From Bacteroidales bacterium (lineage in GTDB: Bacteria > Bacteroidota > Bacteroidia > Bacteroidales > Tenuifilaceae), in NCBI GenBank assembly GCA_003531155.1, contig DQHR01000033.1, positions 1 through 22,770 on the forward strand: a DNA stretch of 22,770 bases, written 5' to 3'. Shown here one piece after another: positions 14,801-22,770 of this stretch. Every line of letters begins with the position of its first letter. Within the stretch, counting starts at the first letter, position 1. Below the pieces are notes generated by a model. The model was not told where the DNA came from, did not search any database, and was given only the letters and a program-made list of their open reading frames with translations. Made by a program: the position numbers and the translations under genes.

Positions 14801-16327
14801 ATGCAAAAGCAGTTTAAAAATTTACTGAAGGGTATTCTGATTTATGGTTTTGGCAATGTTTCCGTAAAACTGGTTGGGTTTGTACTACTTCAACTATATA
14901 CCAACCCCAATATTCTTACAGTTGATGAATTCGCTACATCGTTAATACTAGAATCTACTTCTCTAATAATCGTTTCGCTTTTCAGCCTTGCCCTTTACAC
15001 TGCTTACATACGATGGTACTGGGATAAAGAGTATATCGATAAGCGAAAAAGCATCCTATTCTCCTGCTACACCCTGCTCTTTGGAATTGGAGTAATGCTC
15101 TCAATTTCGGGGTATTTCTGTTCCAAAACGCTTTCAATAATCCTTTTTGGAAAAGAAACTTTTGCGTTACCCATAACATTGATGATAGTTGGTTCTTCGG
15201 TTCAGTTCCTGATTGACCTTACCCTTTCGCAGATGAGGGTTGAAGAAAAACCTACCTTCTACATCACTTCGAATATAATTCGGCTTACCGTTTCGCTGGT
15301 TGCAACGGTTTACCTCCTTAAATACGCTCATCATGGTTTAGTGGGAATCTACGAAGCACTTCTTTTGGGAAATTTTGCTTTTATGGTAGTCACCATTCCA
15401 TACATATTAAAGCATATCGAAGCCAAATTTAACCTCCCAATAATTAAGGAGATGCTTCGTTTTAGCCTCCCATTAGCGTTAGCGTCGATATCTGGTGTTC
15501 TGCTTAATGTATTGGATCGATATGTCGTTAACTTTTCGTCGACCATGCTTAACGTTGGGGTTTACTCATTAGGTGTTAAAATTGCAAACATCACAAAACT
15601 TTTCATCATCAGCTCCATTCAGATTGCGTTAACCCCCACCTACTTTAAGCTGATGAACCACCCCGATCATAAGTCCATCTACTCGAGGATAATGACATGG
15701 TTTACCATTCTAGTTGTTTACTCAACGCTATTCCTCTCGCTATTTGGGCTTGAAATAACTAAGGTTTTTTCTAAAGGAACTATTTACTGGGATGCCTATA
15801 AGCTTATCCCCATACTAAGTTTAGGAATCATTTTCTCAATGCTAAAAGATACATCGGCAATTGGACTACAGATTACAAAACGAACAAAGATTATCGGGAT
15901 AGCCATATCAGGAATTGCTGTTTTTAGCCTAGGAGCTAATCTTCTACTCGTCCCGTTACTCGGAACTTATGGAGCAGCACTCTCATCATTAATTTCTCAG
16001 ATTATCTTTTTTATTATCATCCACAAATATGCACAAAAGCACTACCACATCCCTTACCGACTCGATAGGGTATTTTCTATAATTATTATTGGTATTGCAC
16101 TATTTATAGCAGGCTCCTTATTTAATGGATACTCTTTGGATGTAAGAATTCTGATTAAATTTATTATACTACTCCTATATCCATTGCTCTTATTTACATT
16201 TAGAGTATTTGATAAATCGGAGATTGATGCTTTAAAATCGTTTATTGCTAGCATTAATAATATATTCAGCCATACTGCACCCAAAGAGATTGACGAAGAG
16301 ATTTCGAAGGTTGAAGAAACTGAATAG
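14801..16327 (+). CDS. Polysaccharide flippase (Wzx/MOP family)
   Basis: 508 residues and mostly hydrophobic, with roughly 12-14 membrane-spanning segments spread through the protein. The opening LLKGILIYGFGNVSVKLVGF and the central region (EMLRFSLPLALASISGVLLNVLDRYVV) are typical of MOP-superfamily exporters that flip undecaprenyl-linked oligosaccharides across the inner membrane. A short charged tail (KEIDEEISKVEETE) ends the protein in the cytoplasm. The following genes encode glycosyltransferases and sugar-modifying enzymes, which supports a glycan and not a lipid II substrate; MurJ remains the main alternative, but the context argues against it. The stop is TAG. No terminator is seen after it. 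Confidence 0.85.
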   Translation: MQKQFKNLLKGILIYGFGNVSVKLVGFVLLQLYTNPNILTVDEFATSLILESTSLIIVSLFSLALYTAYIRWYWDKEYIDKRKSILFSCYTLLFGIGVMLSISGYFCSKTLSIILFGKETFALPITLMIVGSSVQFLIDLTLSQMRVEEKPTFYITSNIIRLTVSLVATVYLLKYAHHGLVGIYEALLLGNFAFMVVTIPYILKHIEAKFNLPIIKEMLRFSLPLALASISGVLLNVLDRYVVNFSSTMLNVGVYSLGVKIANITKLFIISSIQIALTPTYFKLMNHPDHKSIYSRIMTWFTILVVYSTLFLSLFGLEITKVFSKGTIYWDAYKLIPILSLGIIFSMLKDTSAIGLQITKRTKIIGIAISGIAVFSLGANLLLVPLLGTYGAALSSLISQIIFFIIIHKYAQKHYHIPYRLDRVFSIIIIGIALFIAGSLFNGYSLDVRILIKFIILLLYPLLLFTFRVFDKSEIDALKSFIASINNIFSHTAPKEIDEEISKVEETE

Positions 16328-16522
16328 GGAATATCTGTCAAACCTTAACATGCATTAATATCATTTAACGAAAGCGGTTATGTCTTATTTGAAATGGAGA
16401 GATGGGATGATGGATCAATGGAGTGAAAATAGTCGAGAAAGCCACTACTCCAGTTTTCCTTTTACAAAATATTTTATTCGTACTTTGCAATCAATATATA
16501 TTTTATAAACTATTTAATAACC

Positions 16523-17716
16523 ATGAGGATTGGAGTTATTCTCGATAATGAATTCACAATTGATATAAGGGTTACCAATGAGGTTAACTACCTAAAATCT
16601 ATTGGCCATGAAGTACATGTACTTTGTCCAAGTTACAGTAAACAAAAAGATTTTGAAGTAGTCGATGGGGTATCTATTTATCGGTTTAGCCTAAGCAAAT
16701 CGATAAAAAATAAACTCTTTGGGGTGATGAATATCATTCCTTTGTACGAGTTATTCTGGATTAAGAAGGTGCAGAGGTTTGTTAACCGGGTGAACCCTCA
16801 TTGCCTTCATGCACACGATCTCTACATGGCAAAAATTGCCTACATGGGAGGCAGTAAGAGATTACCGGTTATTCTCGATCTTCACGAAAACTTTCCTGCA
16901 GCAGTGCTATCATATAGATGGTCGTCGAAATTTCCATACCGACAGCTAAGCAGACCCGCTGCATGGAAAAGGAAAGAGTGTAAATATCTTGGATACGTCA
17001 GTAAAATAGTTGTGCTTAGCAAATCGTTTAAGGATACTCTGGTTAAGCGCTATTCCCATTTAAATTCCGAAAATATCTATGTTTACCCTAATGTCCCCGA
17101 TGTAAAGGGGATGTTATCGTTTGCCATTAATCCCAATATTTTTCAAAAACAGGATCGATTCGTTCTATTCTACTTTGGAGGGATAAGCGAGCGAAGGGGG
17201 ATTTTCACGTGCTTTGAGGCTATAAAGATTCTTTACGAGGAAATTCCATCCATCCATTTGCTACTAATCGGTCCAATCGATGGGCATGAGCAAGCAACGT
17301 TTAACAAGTTCTTGGAAGATCCTATTTTATCGGAAAGAGTAACACATTTTCGATGGAAGGATATTGGCGAATTTCCATCATACACTTTGGCCAGCGATCT
17401 CTGCTTATCGCCTATCTTCAAGAATGAGCAGCACGAATCGGGGGTAGCCAATAAGGTTTTTCAGTATATGCTATTTGCTAAACCGCTCGTTGTATCGAAT
17501 TGTGAGCCTCAAATTGAGATTGTTGAGGGAAATGCCTGTGGCGTTGCTTTTAAAAGCAATGATGCTAATGATTTGGCAGCGAAAATCCGTTACCTTCATG
17601 AAAACCCTCAAATTTGTGAGGAGATGGGAAAACGAGGGAAGCAAGCCGTTATGGAAAAATATAACCTAGAGGTTTGTGGGGAACAACTTGATTTGCTCTA
17701 TAAATCATTAAATTAA
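16523..17716 (+). CDS. GT-B fold glycosyltransferase (GT4-like)
   Basis: 397 residues. It transfers a sugar from a nucleotide donor to a growing glycan at the cytoplasmic membrane face. The N-terminal Rossmann half starts MRIGVILDNE, contains NEVNYLKSIGHEVHVLCP and the HAHDLYMAK and DLHENFP segments seen in GT4 enzymes. The C-terminal donor half has FYFGGISERRGI, which corresponds to the G-G-x-x-x-x-K/R-G phosphate-binding motif, and SGVANKVFQYMLFAKPLVVSN, the E-x7-E region; here the acidic residues are less obvious, with E305 (HESG) as the likely first. It lies 195 bases after the flippase and 10 bases before the WecF-like gene, so it probably begins an operon of three glycan genes. Donor and acceptor are unknown. 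Confidence 0.87.
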   Translation: MRIGVILDNEFTIDIRVTNEVNYLKSIGHEVHVLCPSYSKQKDFEVVDGVSIYRFSLSKSIKNKLFGVMNIIPLYELFWIKKVQRFVNRVNPHCLHAHDLYMAKIAYMGGSKRLPVILDLHENFPAAVLSYRWSSKFPYRQLSRPAAWKRKECKYLGYVSKIVVLSKSFKDTLVKRYSHLNSENIYVYPNVPDVKGMLSFAINPNIFQKQDRFVLFYFGGISERRGIFTCFEAIKILYEEIPSIHLLLIGPIDGHEQATFNKFLEDPILSERVTHFRWKDIGEFPSYTLASDLCLSPIFKNEQHESGVANKVFQYMLFAKPLVVSNCEPQIEIVEGNACGVAFKSNDANDLAAKIRYLHENPQICEEMGKRGKQAVMEKYNLEVCGEQLDLLYKSLN

Positions 17717-17726
17717 TAGGCCTGAT

Positions 17727-18785
17727 ATGTTTATCCATATAATGACATCTGAGAATTATTACCATATAAGCTATATCCAACTTATTGAAAGAAATTTTCC
17801 CACCAATGAGCATCAATTCATTTTTCGCTCAAAGAGCTTTAATGGAAACAATTATATGAGTACCACATTAGTGAAAACTAAGTCAAATTTTATTTCACTA
17901 TTTCTTTTCATTCCAAAACTTATAAAGGCAAACAAGATTTATCTTCACTATTTACCCTACGGAAATTCACTTCCATTCTGGTTAATATTCTCTATCTTTT
18001 CAAAAAAATTAGTATGGATTTTTTGGGGTGGTGATATTTACATTTATAGGGAAAAGAATAAAAACTTAAAGACTAGATTTTACGAAAAGTGTAGAAAGAT
18101 AATAATTCGTCGTCTGAAAAATATTGGCGGATTTTTAACAGAAGATTACGAGCTAATAAAAGAGATTTACAATACTAATGCGGTATATACCAAAGTCATT
18201 TATCCTATACCTGTTGATTTTTCAGCCCTTTCAACAAATAATATTCCTAAAGAAGGAAAAACAATACATATATTAGTAGGCAATTCAGCCGATCCCTCCA
18301 ATAATCATTTCGAATTGCTAAACCAACTGTCAATATTTAAAGATGAGGATATTCAGCTAATTTGTCCTCTTTCCTATGGTCACTATAACGACTACTTATT
18401 GAAGGTCAAAGAGGAGGGGTTTAGAATTTTTGGCGACAAGTTTAAGCCATTACTTGAACTCCTATCTACCTATGACTATGGTAAAATACTTGAATCTGTT
18501 GATATCGCAGTGATGAACCATCAACGTCAACAGGGCCTTGGCAATCTGCTGTCAGTGCTATCGTTAGGTAAAAAGGTATTTGTTCGGAGCGATACAACAT
18601 CTTTTAACTTCTTTAAGGCAGAAAACATCACTATTTGGGATACTCTTGAGATTAAAAACCTATCCTTTGAAAGTTTTGTAGCCCAAAACCCTGATGATGC
18701 AATTAGAAATAAAAACTTAGTTTTGAGTGCTTTTTCAGAACAACGTTATAAAGAACTTTGGAATAATATATTCAGTTTAAAATGA
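17727..18785 (+). CDS. WecF-like (GT56) 4-acetamido-4,6-dideoxyhexose transferase
   Basis: 352 residues, close to E. coli WecF (359). WecF moves Fuc4NAc from dTDP-Fuc4NAc to the lipid-linked disaccharide of enterobacterial common antigen. Family marks visible here: HYLPYGNSLPF, FWGGDIY (99-105), VGNSADPSNNHFE (184-196), ICPLSYG and MNHQRQQGLGN (263-273). These are the most conserved segments I know in this family. Enterobacterial common antigen itself is not expected in Bacteroidota, so the acceptor is probably another lipid-linked glycan. The gene overlaps the aminotransferase by four bases (ATGA), so their translation is coupled; this pairing supports use of the aminotransferase's product as donor sugar. 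It is noticeably richer in A and T than thiL, possibly reflecting transfer. Confidence 0.82.
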   Translation: MFIHIMTSENYYHISYIQLIERNFPTNEHQFIFRSKSFNGNNYMSTTLVKTKSNFISLFLFIPKLIKANKIYLHYLPYGNSLPFWLIFSIFSKKLVWIFWGGDIYIYREKNKNLKTRFYEKCRKIIIRRLKNIGGFLTEDYELIKEIYNTNAVYTKVIYPIPVDFSALSTNNIPKEGKTIHILVGNSADPSNNHFELLNQLSIFKDEDIQLICPLSYGHYNDYLLKVKEEGFRIFGDKFKPLLELLSTYDYGKILESVDIAVMNHQRQQGLGNLLSVLSLGKKVFVRSDTTSFNFFKAENITIWDTLEIKNLSFESFVAQNPDDAIRNKNLVLSAFSEQRYKELWNNIFSLK

Positions 18786-19858
18786 TAAACGTAACCAAAA
18801 CATACTTGCCATCGCTTGAAAAGTATCAGGATTATGTCCGCCAGATATTTGAATCGGGCTGGTTAACCAACAATGGTAGATTTACTCAGGCACTTGAAGC
18901 ACGTTTAGCTGAATACCTTGAAGTTCCATATGTTGTACTCGTTTCAAACGGAACACTCGCACTCCAAATCGCTTACCGATTACTTGATATCAAAAACGAA
19001 GCAATAACTACTCCGTTTACCTTTGTTGCTACCTCTAGTTCAATGGTTTGGGAGGGCATTGAGCCTTTATTTGCAGATATTGAGCCAAATACTTTTAATG
19101 TTAATCCCAGTAAAGTAAAAGAACTAGTATCTAAGAACACTTCGGCAATTGTGGCTGTTCATGTATTTGGTAATCCTTGCGATCATGAATCGCTAAACCA
19201 AATCTCGAAGGAGAAATCAATCCCAATTATATACGATGCGGCTCATGCTTTTGGGGTTACTTATAAAGGCGAATCAATTGCTAAACTTGGTGATATATCC
19301 ACTTTCAGTTTTCATGCAACTAAGATTTTCCATACCATTGAGGGGGGAGCAATTGTTGTTAAGGATAAATTAACCTACGATAAGGCTAAACTCCTTATCA
19401 ATTTTGGGATACCAGGTTATGATCAAATCGCAGAACTTGGCATTAATGCAAAAATGAATGAGTTTCAGGCAGCTATGGGACTATGCATATTAGATAGCCT
19501 AGATTTGATTATAGAATCCAGAAAAAAAGTTTTTGAAAGGTACCTAAATGAGCTTTTACCTCTTACATCATTAACACTTCAAAGATTCAATCCAGAAGCA
19601 ACCAATAACTACGCCTATTTCCCAGTAGTATTTCAAAACGAAGAGATATTGCTAAAAATTAAAGAAGTTCTAAATGGGATAGAAATTTTTCCAAGAAGGT
19701 ATTTCTATCCATCACTTGAAGGGCTTAACTACGTAAAACCGCAGAGTGCACCAATATCTGAATCTATATCGAAGCGAGTATTATGTTTACCTTTATTTGG
19801 TGAGTTAGAATGGAAAGAGCAAAAAAGGATTGTTGAAGTTATAAAAGCAAATACCTAA
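18782..19858 (+). CDS. DegT/DnrJ/EryC1/StrS-family sugar aminotransferase
   Basis: 358 residues. The enzyme uses PLP and glutamate to aminate a nucleotide-linked keto sugar. Typical features: SGWLTNNGRFTQALE near the start, SNGTLALQIAY (55-65), TPFTFVATSSS (77-87), YDAAHAFG (151-158) with the PLP-contacting aspartate D152, and SFHATKIFHTIEGGAI with the PLP lysine K181. By position and partners it most resembles the group that makes 4-amino-4,6-dideoxyhexoses, as WecE (Fuc4N) or VioA (Qui4N) do, but the sequence alone does not fix the product. Its ATG overlaps the stop of the WecF-like gene, indicating one operon. The dTDP-glucose synthase and dehydratase needed to make its substrate are not in the window. 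Confidence 0.9.
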   Translation: MINVTKTYLPSLEKYQDYVRQIFESGWLTNNGRFTQALEARLAEYLEVPYVVLVSNGTLALQIAYRLLDIKNEAITTPFTFVATSSSMVWEGIEPLFADIEPNTFNVNPSKVKELVSKNTSAIVAVHVFGNPCDHESLNQISKEKSIPIIYDAAHAFGVTYKGESIAKLGDISTFSFHATKIFHTIEGGAIVVKDKLTYDKAKLLINFGIPGYDQIAELGINAKMNEFQAAMGLCILDSLDLIIESRKKVFERYLNELLPLTSLTLQRFNPEATNNYAYFPVVFQNEEILLKIKEVLNGIEIFPRRYFYPSLEGLNYVKPQSAPISESISKRVLCLPLFGELEWKEQKRIVEVIKANT

Positions 19859-19860
19859 CA

Positions 19861-20508
19861 CTACTTTCGCTCAAGTTTTTTTGCAGGACTCCCAATATAA
19901 ATTCCTTCCTCGGTAATATCTTTAATAACCACTGCACCCATTCCTATGGTCACATTCTTACATACATTTATCTTATCGCGGATAGATGAGTTTGTGCCAA
20001 AGTAAACACAATCATCAATATGGCATTTACCGCTAATCTTTACACCAGGTGCTGTAGTAAAATAATCACCAATGATACAATCGTGCCCAATGGTTGTATG
20101 TAAATTTAAATGAGCGTGTTTCCCTATCTTGATATCACAAGTGACTACAGTTCCGGGTGTAATAATACTTCCTTCTCCAATTTCAACATACCTCGAAACA
20201 ACAGAGTTCGGATGTATTAAGGTAAAGTACTTTGTATTGGAAGGAAGGTTTTCAACAATATTCTTTCTTTCTAAAGGATCTCCAACAGCTACAATCACTT
20301 CATAATCTTTTGCAGAGAATTTGGATTTTGGGATTACCTGAATACCCATCACGGCTTTTGATAAGTACCATTCATCATCAACAACAAAAACTGCAATATC
20401 TTCAATCTTCCGATTAGACTCGGCTATGGCATCAATTAGGTAACAAATTGTTTCTTTGCCAAACCCCCCAGCCCCAAAAACAGCAATTCTGTTCTCTATT
20501 TTTAGCAT
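19861..20508 (-). CDS. PglD/NeuD-type sugar acetyltransferase
   Basis: 215 residues. N-terminal part (about 5-95) is a small nucleotide-sugar-binding domain with the glycine-rich RIAVFGAGGFGKE. From about 98 on, hexapeptide repeats form a left-handed beta helix (IHPNSVV, VEIGEGSIITPG, IKIGKHAHLN, VTIGMGAVV). H142 in TIGHDC matches the catalytic base of PglD, and SPAKKL closes the helix as in most family members. PglD and VioB acetylate the 4-amino group of a nucleotide sugar using acetyl-CoA, and NeuD acetylates sialic acid. No sialic acid genes are present and a 4-aminotransferase lies only two bases away (convergent), so N-acetylation of its product is the best guess. It is unusual that it is on the opposite strand and so not in the same transcript. 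Confidence 0.87.
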   Translation of the reverse strand: MLKIENRIAVFGAGGFGKETICYLIDAIAESNRKIEDIAVFVVDDEWYLSKAVMGIQVIPKSKFSAKDYEVIVAVGDPLERKNIVENLPSNTKYFTLIHPNSVVSRYVEIGEGSIITPGTVVTCDIKIGKHAHLNLHTTIGHDCIIGDYFTTAPGVKISGKCHIDDCVYFGTNSSIRDKINVCKNVTIGMGAVVIKDITEEGIYIGSPAKKLERK

Positions 20509-20538
20509 TTTATCAAGAGTTTGTAATCACAAATTATT

Positions 20539-20564
20539 AAAAAACCCTGATTTTCTCAGGGTTT
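20539..20564 (-). terminator. Intrinsic terminator of gcvH
   Basis: On the minus strand AAACCCTGA (20564-20556) pairs with TCAGGGTTT (20550-20542) around a five-base loop. A run of T follows (the A-run at 20539-20544 on plus). It lies just after the gcvH stop and before the acetyltransferase start at 20508, so those genes are likely separate transcripts. Confidence 0.82.
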
Positions 20565-20570
20565 CTATTG

Positions 20571-20951
20571 TTATGCGTTAATTAGCTCTTTATACTGCTC
20601 AGGGCTTAAGAGTTCGTTTAACTGTGCAGGATCGGACATTTTAATTTTAATCATCCAACCATCACCATATGGATCTTTGTTTACTACGTCTGGAGAATCT
20701 GAAAGTTTTGGGTTAACTTCAAGAACCTCACCTCCAACTGGCATAAACATATCCGAAACGGTTTTAACAGCTTCAATTGTACCAAAAACCTCTTCTTTAG
20801 CAAGAGTTTCGCCCTGTGTTTCAATTTCGATGAAAACAACATCACCAAGTTGGCTTTGAGCAAACTCAGTTACACCAATTACTGCGTTATTGCCATCAAC
20901 CTTAATCCACTCGTGATCCTTTGTGTACTTTAAATTAGCGGGAACGTTCAT
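20571..20951 (-). CDS. gcvH: Glycine cleavage system H protein
   Basis: 126 residues, the standard length. H protein carries a lipoyl arm that shuttles the aminomethyl group of glycine between the P, T and L proteins of the glycine cleavage system, in the cytoplasm. The opening KYTKDHEWIKV and the lipoylation site FGTIEAVKTVSDMFMPVGG, with lipoyl lysine K63, are intact. The ending YKELINA is also typical. The P and T protein genes are not in the window, so H is encoded apart from its partners. It has its own promoter (20997-21004) and terminator. In several Bacteroidota, as I recall, gcvH sits next to sprA, as it does here. Confidence 0.97.
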   Translation of the reverse strand: MNVPANLKYTKDHEWIKVDGNNAVIGVTEFAQSQLGDVVFIEIETQGETLAKEEVFGTIEAVKTVSDMFMPVGGEVLEVNPKLSDSPDVVNKDPYGDGWMIKIKMSDPAQLNELLSPEQYKELINA

Positions 20952-20996
20952 GATTATAATTTTTTTAAGTATAGGAAACTTTTAGTTTTAGCGACT

Positions 20997-21004
20997 CAAA
21001 ATTA
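20997..21004 (-). promoter_or_regulatory. Probable -7 element of gcvH
   Basis: On the minus strand bases 21004-20997 read TAATTTTG, a match to TAnnTTTG, 45 bases before the gcvH ATG. No exact TTTG -33 element is seen, only a TTTAC nearby, so the assignment is moderate. Confidence 0.45.
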
Positions 21005-21086
21005 CTATTTTTTGTAAAACCTTAAAGTTATTCATGCTATTATTTTTTTGATTGACAAACAATTCAAAAAAATCAAACGATTAAAA

Positions 21087-22770
21087 TTATATCATTGTGA
21101 AGCGAAGGCTAAAGCCAAAACTACTGTTAATCTGAGGGAATGATGGACCTGATGCCGTTGGTTTTGTTTTTCCCCAATCAAAAAACGCGCGGAATGTAAC
21201 TTGGTTACTAATCAAATAATCGGCTGATGCTTTTATTGATGTAGTTATCATACCTGCATTGGTAATACTCACCTCCTCAACCATCTTATGTAACACCGTT
21301 TCATTTTTTCGTATAGAGAAATCTAGCCTTAAACGAAGATCGCTTTTAAGCGTTCGCTGTTGACCTTCCTCGGAACCAAATATTAAAGGCATATTCTCAA
21401 AACGATACCCTCCGCCAATGATATACTCCCAAGCATTGGTTTGGGTAAGCTGATTGTTTGAGAAACTCATGGCCAACGAACGACTTGTTTTAACCTCGAA
21501 CCTGCTGGTAAGATTATTTACCCAGTTCATATCAAGTCCAATTAATGGCGAGAACTGCTCAATTATTGAAACATTTGTAATATCTCGTCTTGTAATAAAA
21601 TCACCAATTGAATTAGTTACCCAGTTTAATCCATCCTCTTCCTCATCATACTTTAAATTAGCAGCATAAGCCCCAATGGAGTATACCGACCTATAACCAT
21701 GAGTAAGAGTAAAGGTTCTGAAATAGTTTTTAAAGAAACTCAACTTTGCTAACCCATCGTAAGTTATTTGCCAGTTAGGCATTGGGATACGTGGAAAATT
21801 ATCTAAAGGAACGTTACTCGATGAATATTGTGAATATGCAGAAAGGAATGATGGTATTAGTACTTCTTGCGAAAGTTCGCTATATCCTGTTGGAAACTTA
21901 TTTGGGCCCCATTCATATACCCGAAGTGCTTTTTTATCCCTCTGATCAAATAACCTCTTAGCAACGGTATATCGCGAACTCTTAAAACGATTAAACACTT
22001 TTTTAGGTGACTTGAAAGCAGAACCAGCACTAATTATACTTAAACTATAATTACCATTAATAACGGGAACAGTTGTACGATACTGTCCAAATTCGTTAGC
22101 TCTATAATTCTGATCTTTATTTCTTGAGTAGGTGCGAATGGCATTTATCTCGACCTTAAAATTAGGCATAGGTTCATAGAGCGCTCTTAAAGTTATATTC
22201 TCACTATAGGTCAATCGAAATGCATCGTTAAAAGTTGTATCCTTGGTTAACCATCCATGATTAATTGCATACCATGCAAATTCCGGATCCTGCCAGCCCG
22301 AAACGAATGCCAATCCCGGTGCATAAACACCATTTACATCGTTCATACCAATGTATTTGGTATTCGGCTTGTATCCGGGTAAAACCGTTCCTCTGTTGTC
22401 AGACAGTGAGACTGAAACGCTCTTTAAGCCCATTAACACTCTAATTGAGCTTTCGGCAATTACTTTAAAAGGATTTATCTTTTCTGGAACTTTACCTTCA
22501 ACAACAACTTTAACATTATCTAACTCATTTTCTGCCTTAATAGTAATTCGATCAGGACTTTTAACATCCATCTTAACCTTAATTTCTACTCCCTTATCAG
22601 TATATGCTTTAACAGTTACGCTTTCTGTTTTCAACTTATGGTTGATCGACTTAGAAAGGTTAGGTCTTAATTTTATTCCGCTCTCTTCGTATTTAACAGT
22701 TTTCATTGCCTTTTTGGGCGGAGTACCACGTGCAATTTGATCAAATTTTTGGTTAAGTTTTTTAAGATAG
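21087..22770 (-). CDS. sprA: Cell-surface/gliding protein SprA (Sov), C-terminal part, runs off right edge
   Basis: About 561 in-frame residues are visible, from the window edge to a stop at 21087-21089. An internal ATG exists at 22706, but the frame stays open upstream through YLKKLNQKFDQIARGTPPKK to the edge, so the true start lies outside the window. SprA is a very large (over 2,000 residues) outer-membrane beta-barrel protein that forms the translocation channel of the type IX secretion system. Recognisable family segments: SVSLSDNRGTVLPGYKP, FSPLIGLDMNWVNNLTSRFE, MSFSNNQLTQTNAWEYIIGGGYRF and the barrel end INSSFGFSLRFTMI. Strand-like alternation is seen throughout. No frameshift or stop interrupts the visible part. 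Its 3' end is 135 bases from gcvH, with no clear terminator between them. Confidence 0.9.
   Translation of the reverse strand, partial: YLKKLNQKFDQIARGTPPKKAMKTVKYEESGIKLRPNLSKSINHKLKTESVTVKAYTDKGVEIKVKMDVKSPDRITIKAENELDNVKVVVEGKVPEKINPFKVIAESSIRVLMGLKSVSVSLSDNRGTVLPGYKPNTKYIGMNDVNGVYAPGLAFVSGWQDPEFAWYAINHGWLTKDTTFNDAFRLTYSENITLRALYEPMPNFKVEINAIRTYSRNKDQNYRANEFGQYRTTVPVINGNYSLSIISAGSAFKSPKKVFNRFKSSRYTVAKRLFDQRDKKALRVYEWGPNKFPTGYSELSQEVLIPSFLSAYSQYSSSNVPLDNFPRIPMPNWQITYDGLAKLSFFKNYFRTFTLTHGYRSVYSIGAYAANLKYDEEEDGLNWVTNSIGDFITRRDITNVSIIEQFSPLIGLDMNWVNNLTSRFEVKTSRSLAMSFSNNQLTQTNAWEYIIGGGYRFENMPLIFGSEEGQQRTLKSDLRLRLDFSIRKNETVLHKMVEEVSITNAGMITTSIKASADYLISNQVTFRAFFDWGKTKPTASGPSFPQINSSFGFSLRFTMI

Noticed and set aside
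16481..16487. TACTTTG as the promoter -7 element for the GT4 glycosyltransferase
   Set aside because: It has one base too few between TA and TTTG to fit TAnnTTTG and no matching -33 element, so it was not listed.
17727..20508. An enterobacterial common antigen pathway
   Set aside because: Only a WecF-like protein and a generic aminotransferase are present; WecA, WecB, WecC, WecG and the polymerase are absent from the window and this antigen is not expected in Bacteroidota.
22351..22740. 129-codon plus-strand ORF opposite sprA
   Set aside because: It is antisense to the well-supported sprA frame, and its hydrophobic, Leu/Thr/Ser-rich content is what the complement of that frame would give.

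Overview
The window looks like a chromosomal segment from a member of the Bacteroidota, most likely Bacteroidales or a near relative. DNA is AT-rich. Several promoters have the Bacteroidota -7 element TAnnTTTG. Ribosome binding sites are mostly weak. The gene content is typical of the phylum: a long two-part IF-2, a short NusA, an OmpP1/FadL porin and the type IX secretion protein SprA. The exact genus is not resolved.

Layout. 1-395: the 5' part of a secreted surface-protein gene on the minus strand, ending in a 39-bp perfect fold-back at the window edge that looks like a contig-end artefact. 638-5547: the rimP-nusA-infB translation/transcription operon, with a strong leader hairpin. infB is interrupted by one in-frame TAG, leaving an N-terminal piece and an intact GTPase core. 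5618-6763: convergent DNA polymerase III delta' gene (holB). 7007-8269: pgk, with a repeated operator-like element at its promoter. 8354-9337: a LuxE-like acyl-activating protein. 9380-10609 (minus): an exported papain-fold peptidase of the bleomycin hydrolase type. 10610-11222: a long stretch without a convincing gene. 11223-13620: OmpP1/FadL-type outer-membrane porin and a small secreted TPR-like protein. 13744-20508: thiL followed by a surface-glycan group (flippase, GT4 glycosyltransferase, WecF-like transferase, sugar aminotransferase and, convergently, a PglD/NeuD-type acetyltransferase). 20571-22770 (minus): gcvH and the C-terminal part of sprA, which runs off the right edge.

How they work together. 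The first block is housekeeping: ribosome maturation, transcription elongation/antitermination, translation initiation and replication clamp loading. The glycan block is consistent with making a 4-acetamido-4,6-dideoxyhexose (dTDP-Fuc4NAc or dTDP-Qui4NAc), transferring it to a lipid-linked glycan and flipping that glycan across the inner membrane. The dTDP-sugar precursor genes and a polymerase or ligase are not in the window. SprA, the T9SS outer-membrane channel, lies beside this block, and T9SS cargo is in some species anchored to a special LPS; a functional link here is speculative.

No CRISPR array, tRNA, rRNA or insertion sequence was recognised. The observations most worth checking are the amber codon in infB, the fold-back at the left end, the inverted/direct repeat set at the pgk promoter and the rimP leader hairpin. 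No clearly new multi-gene system was found.
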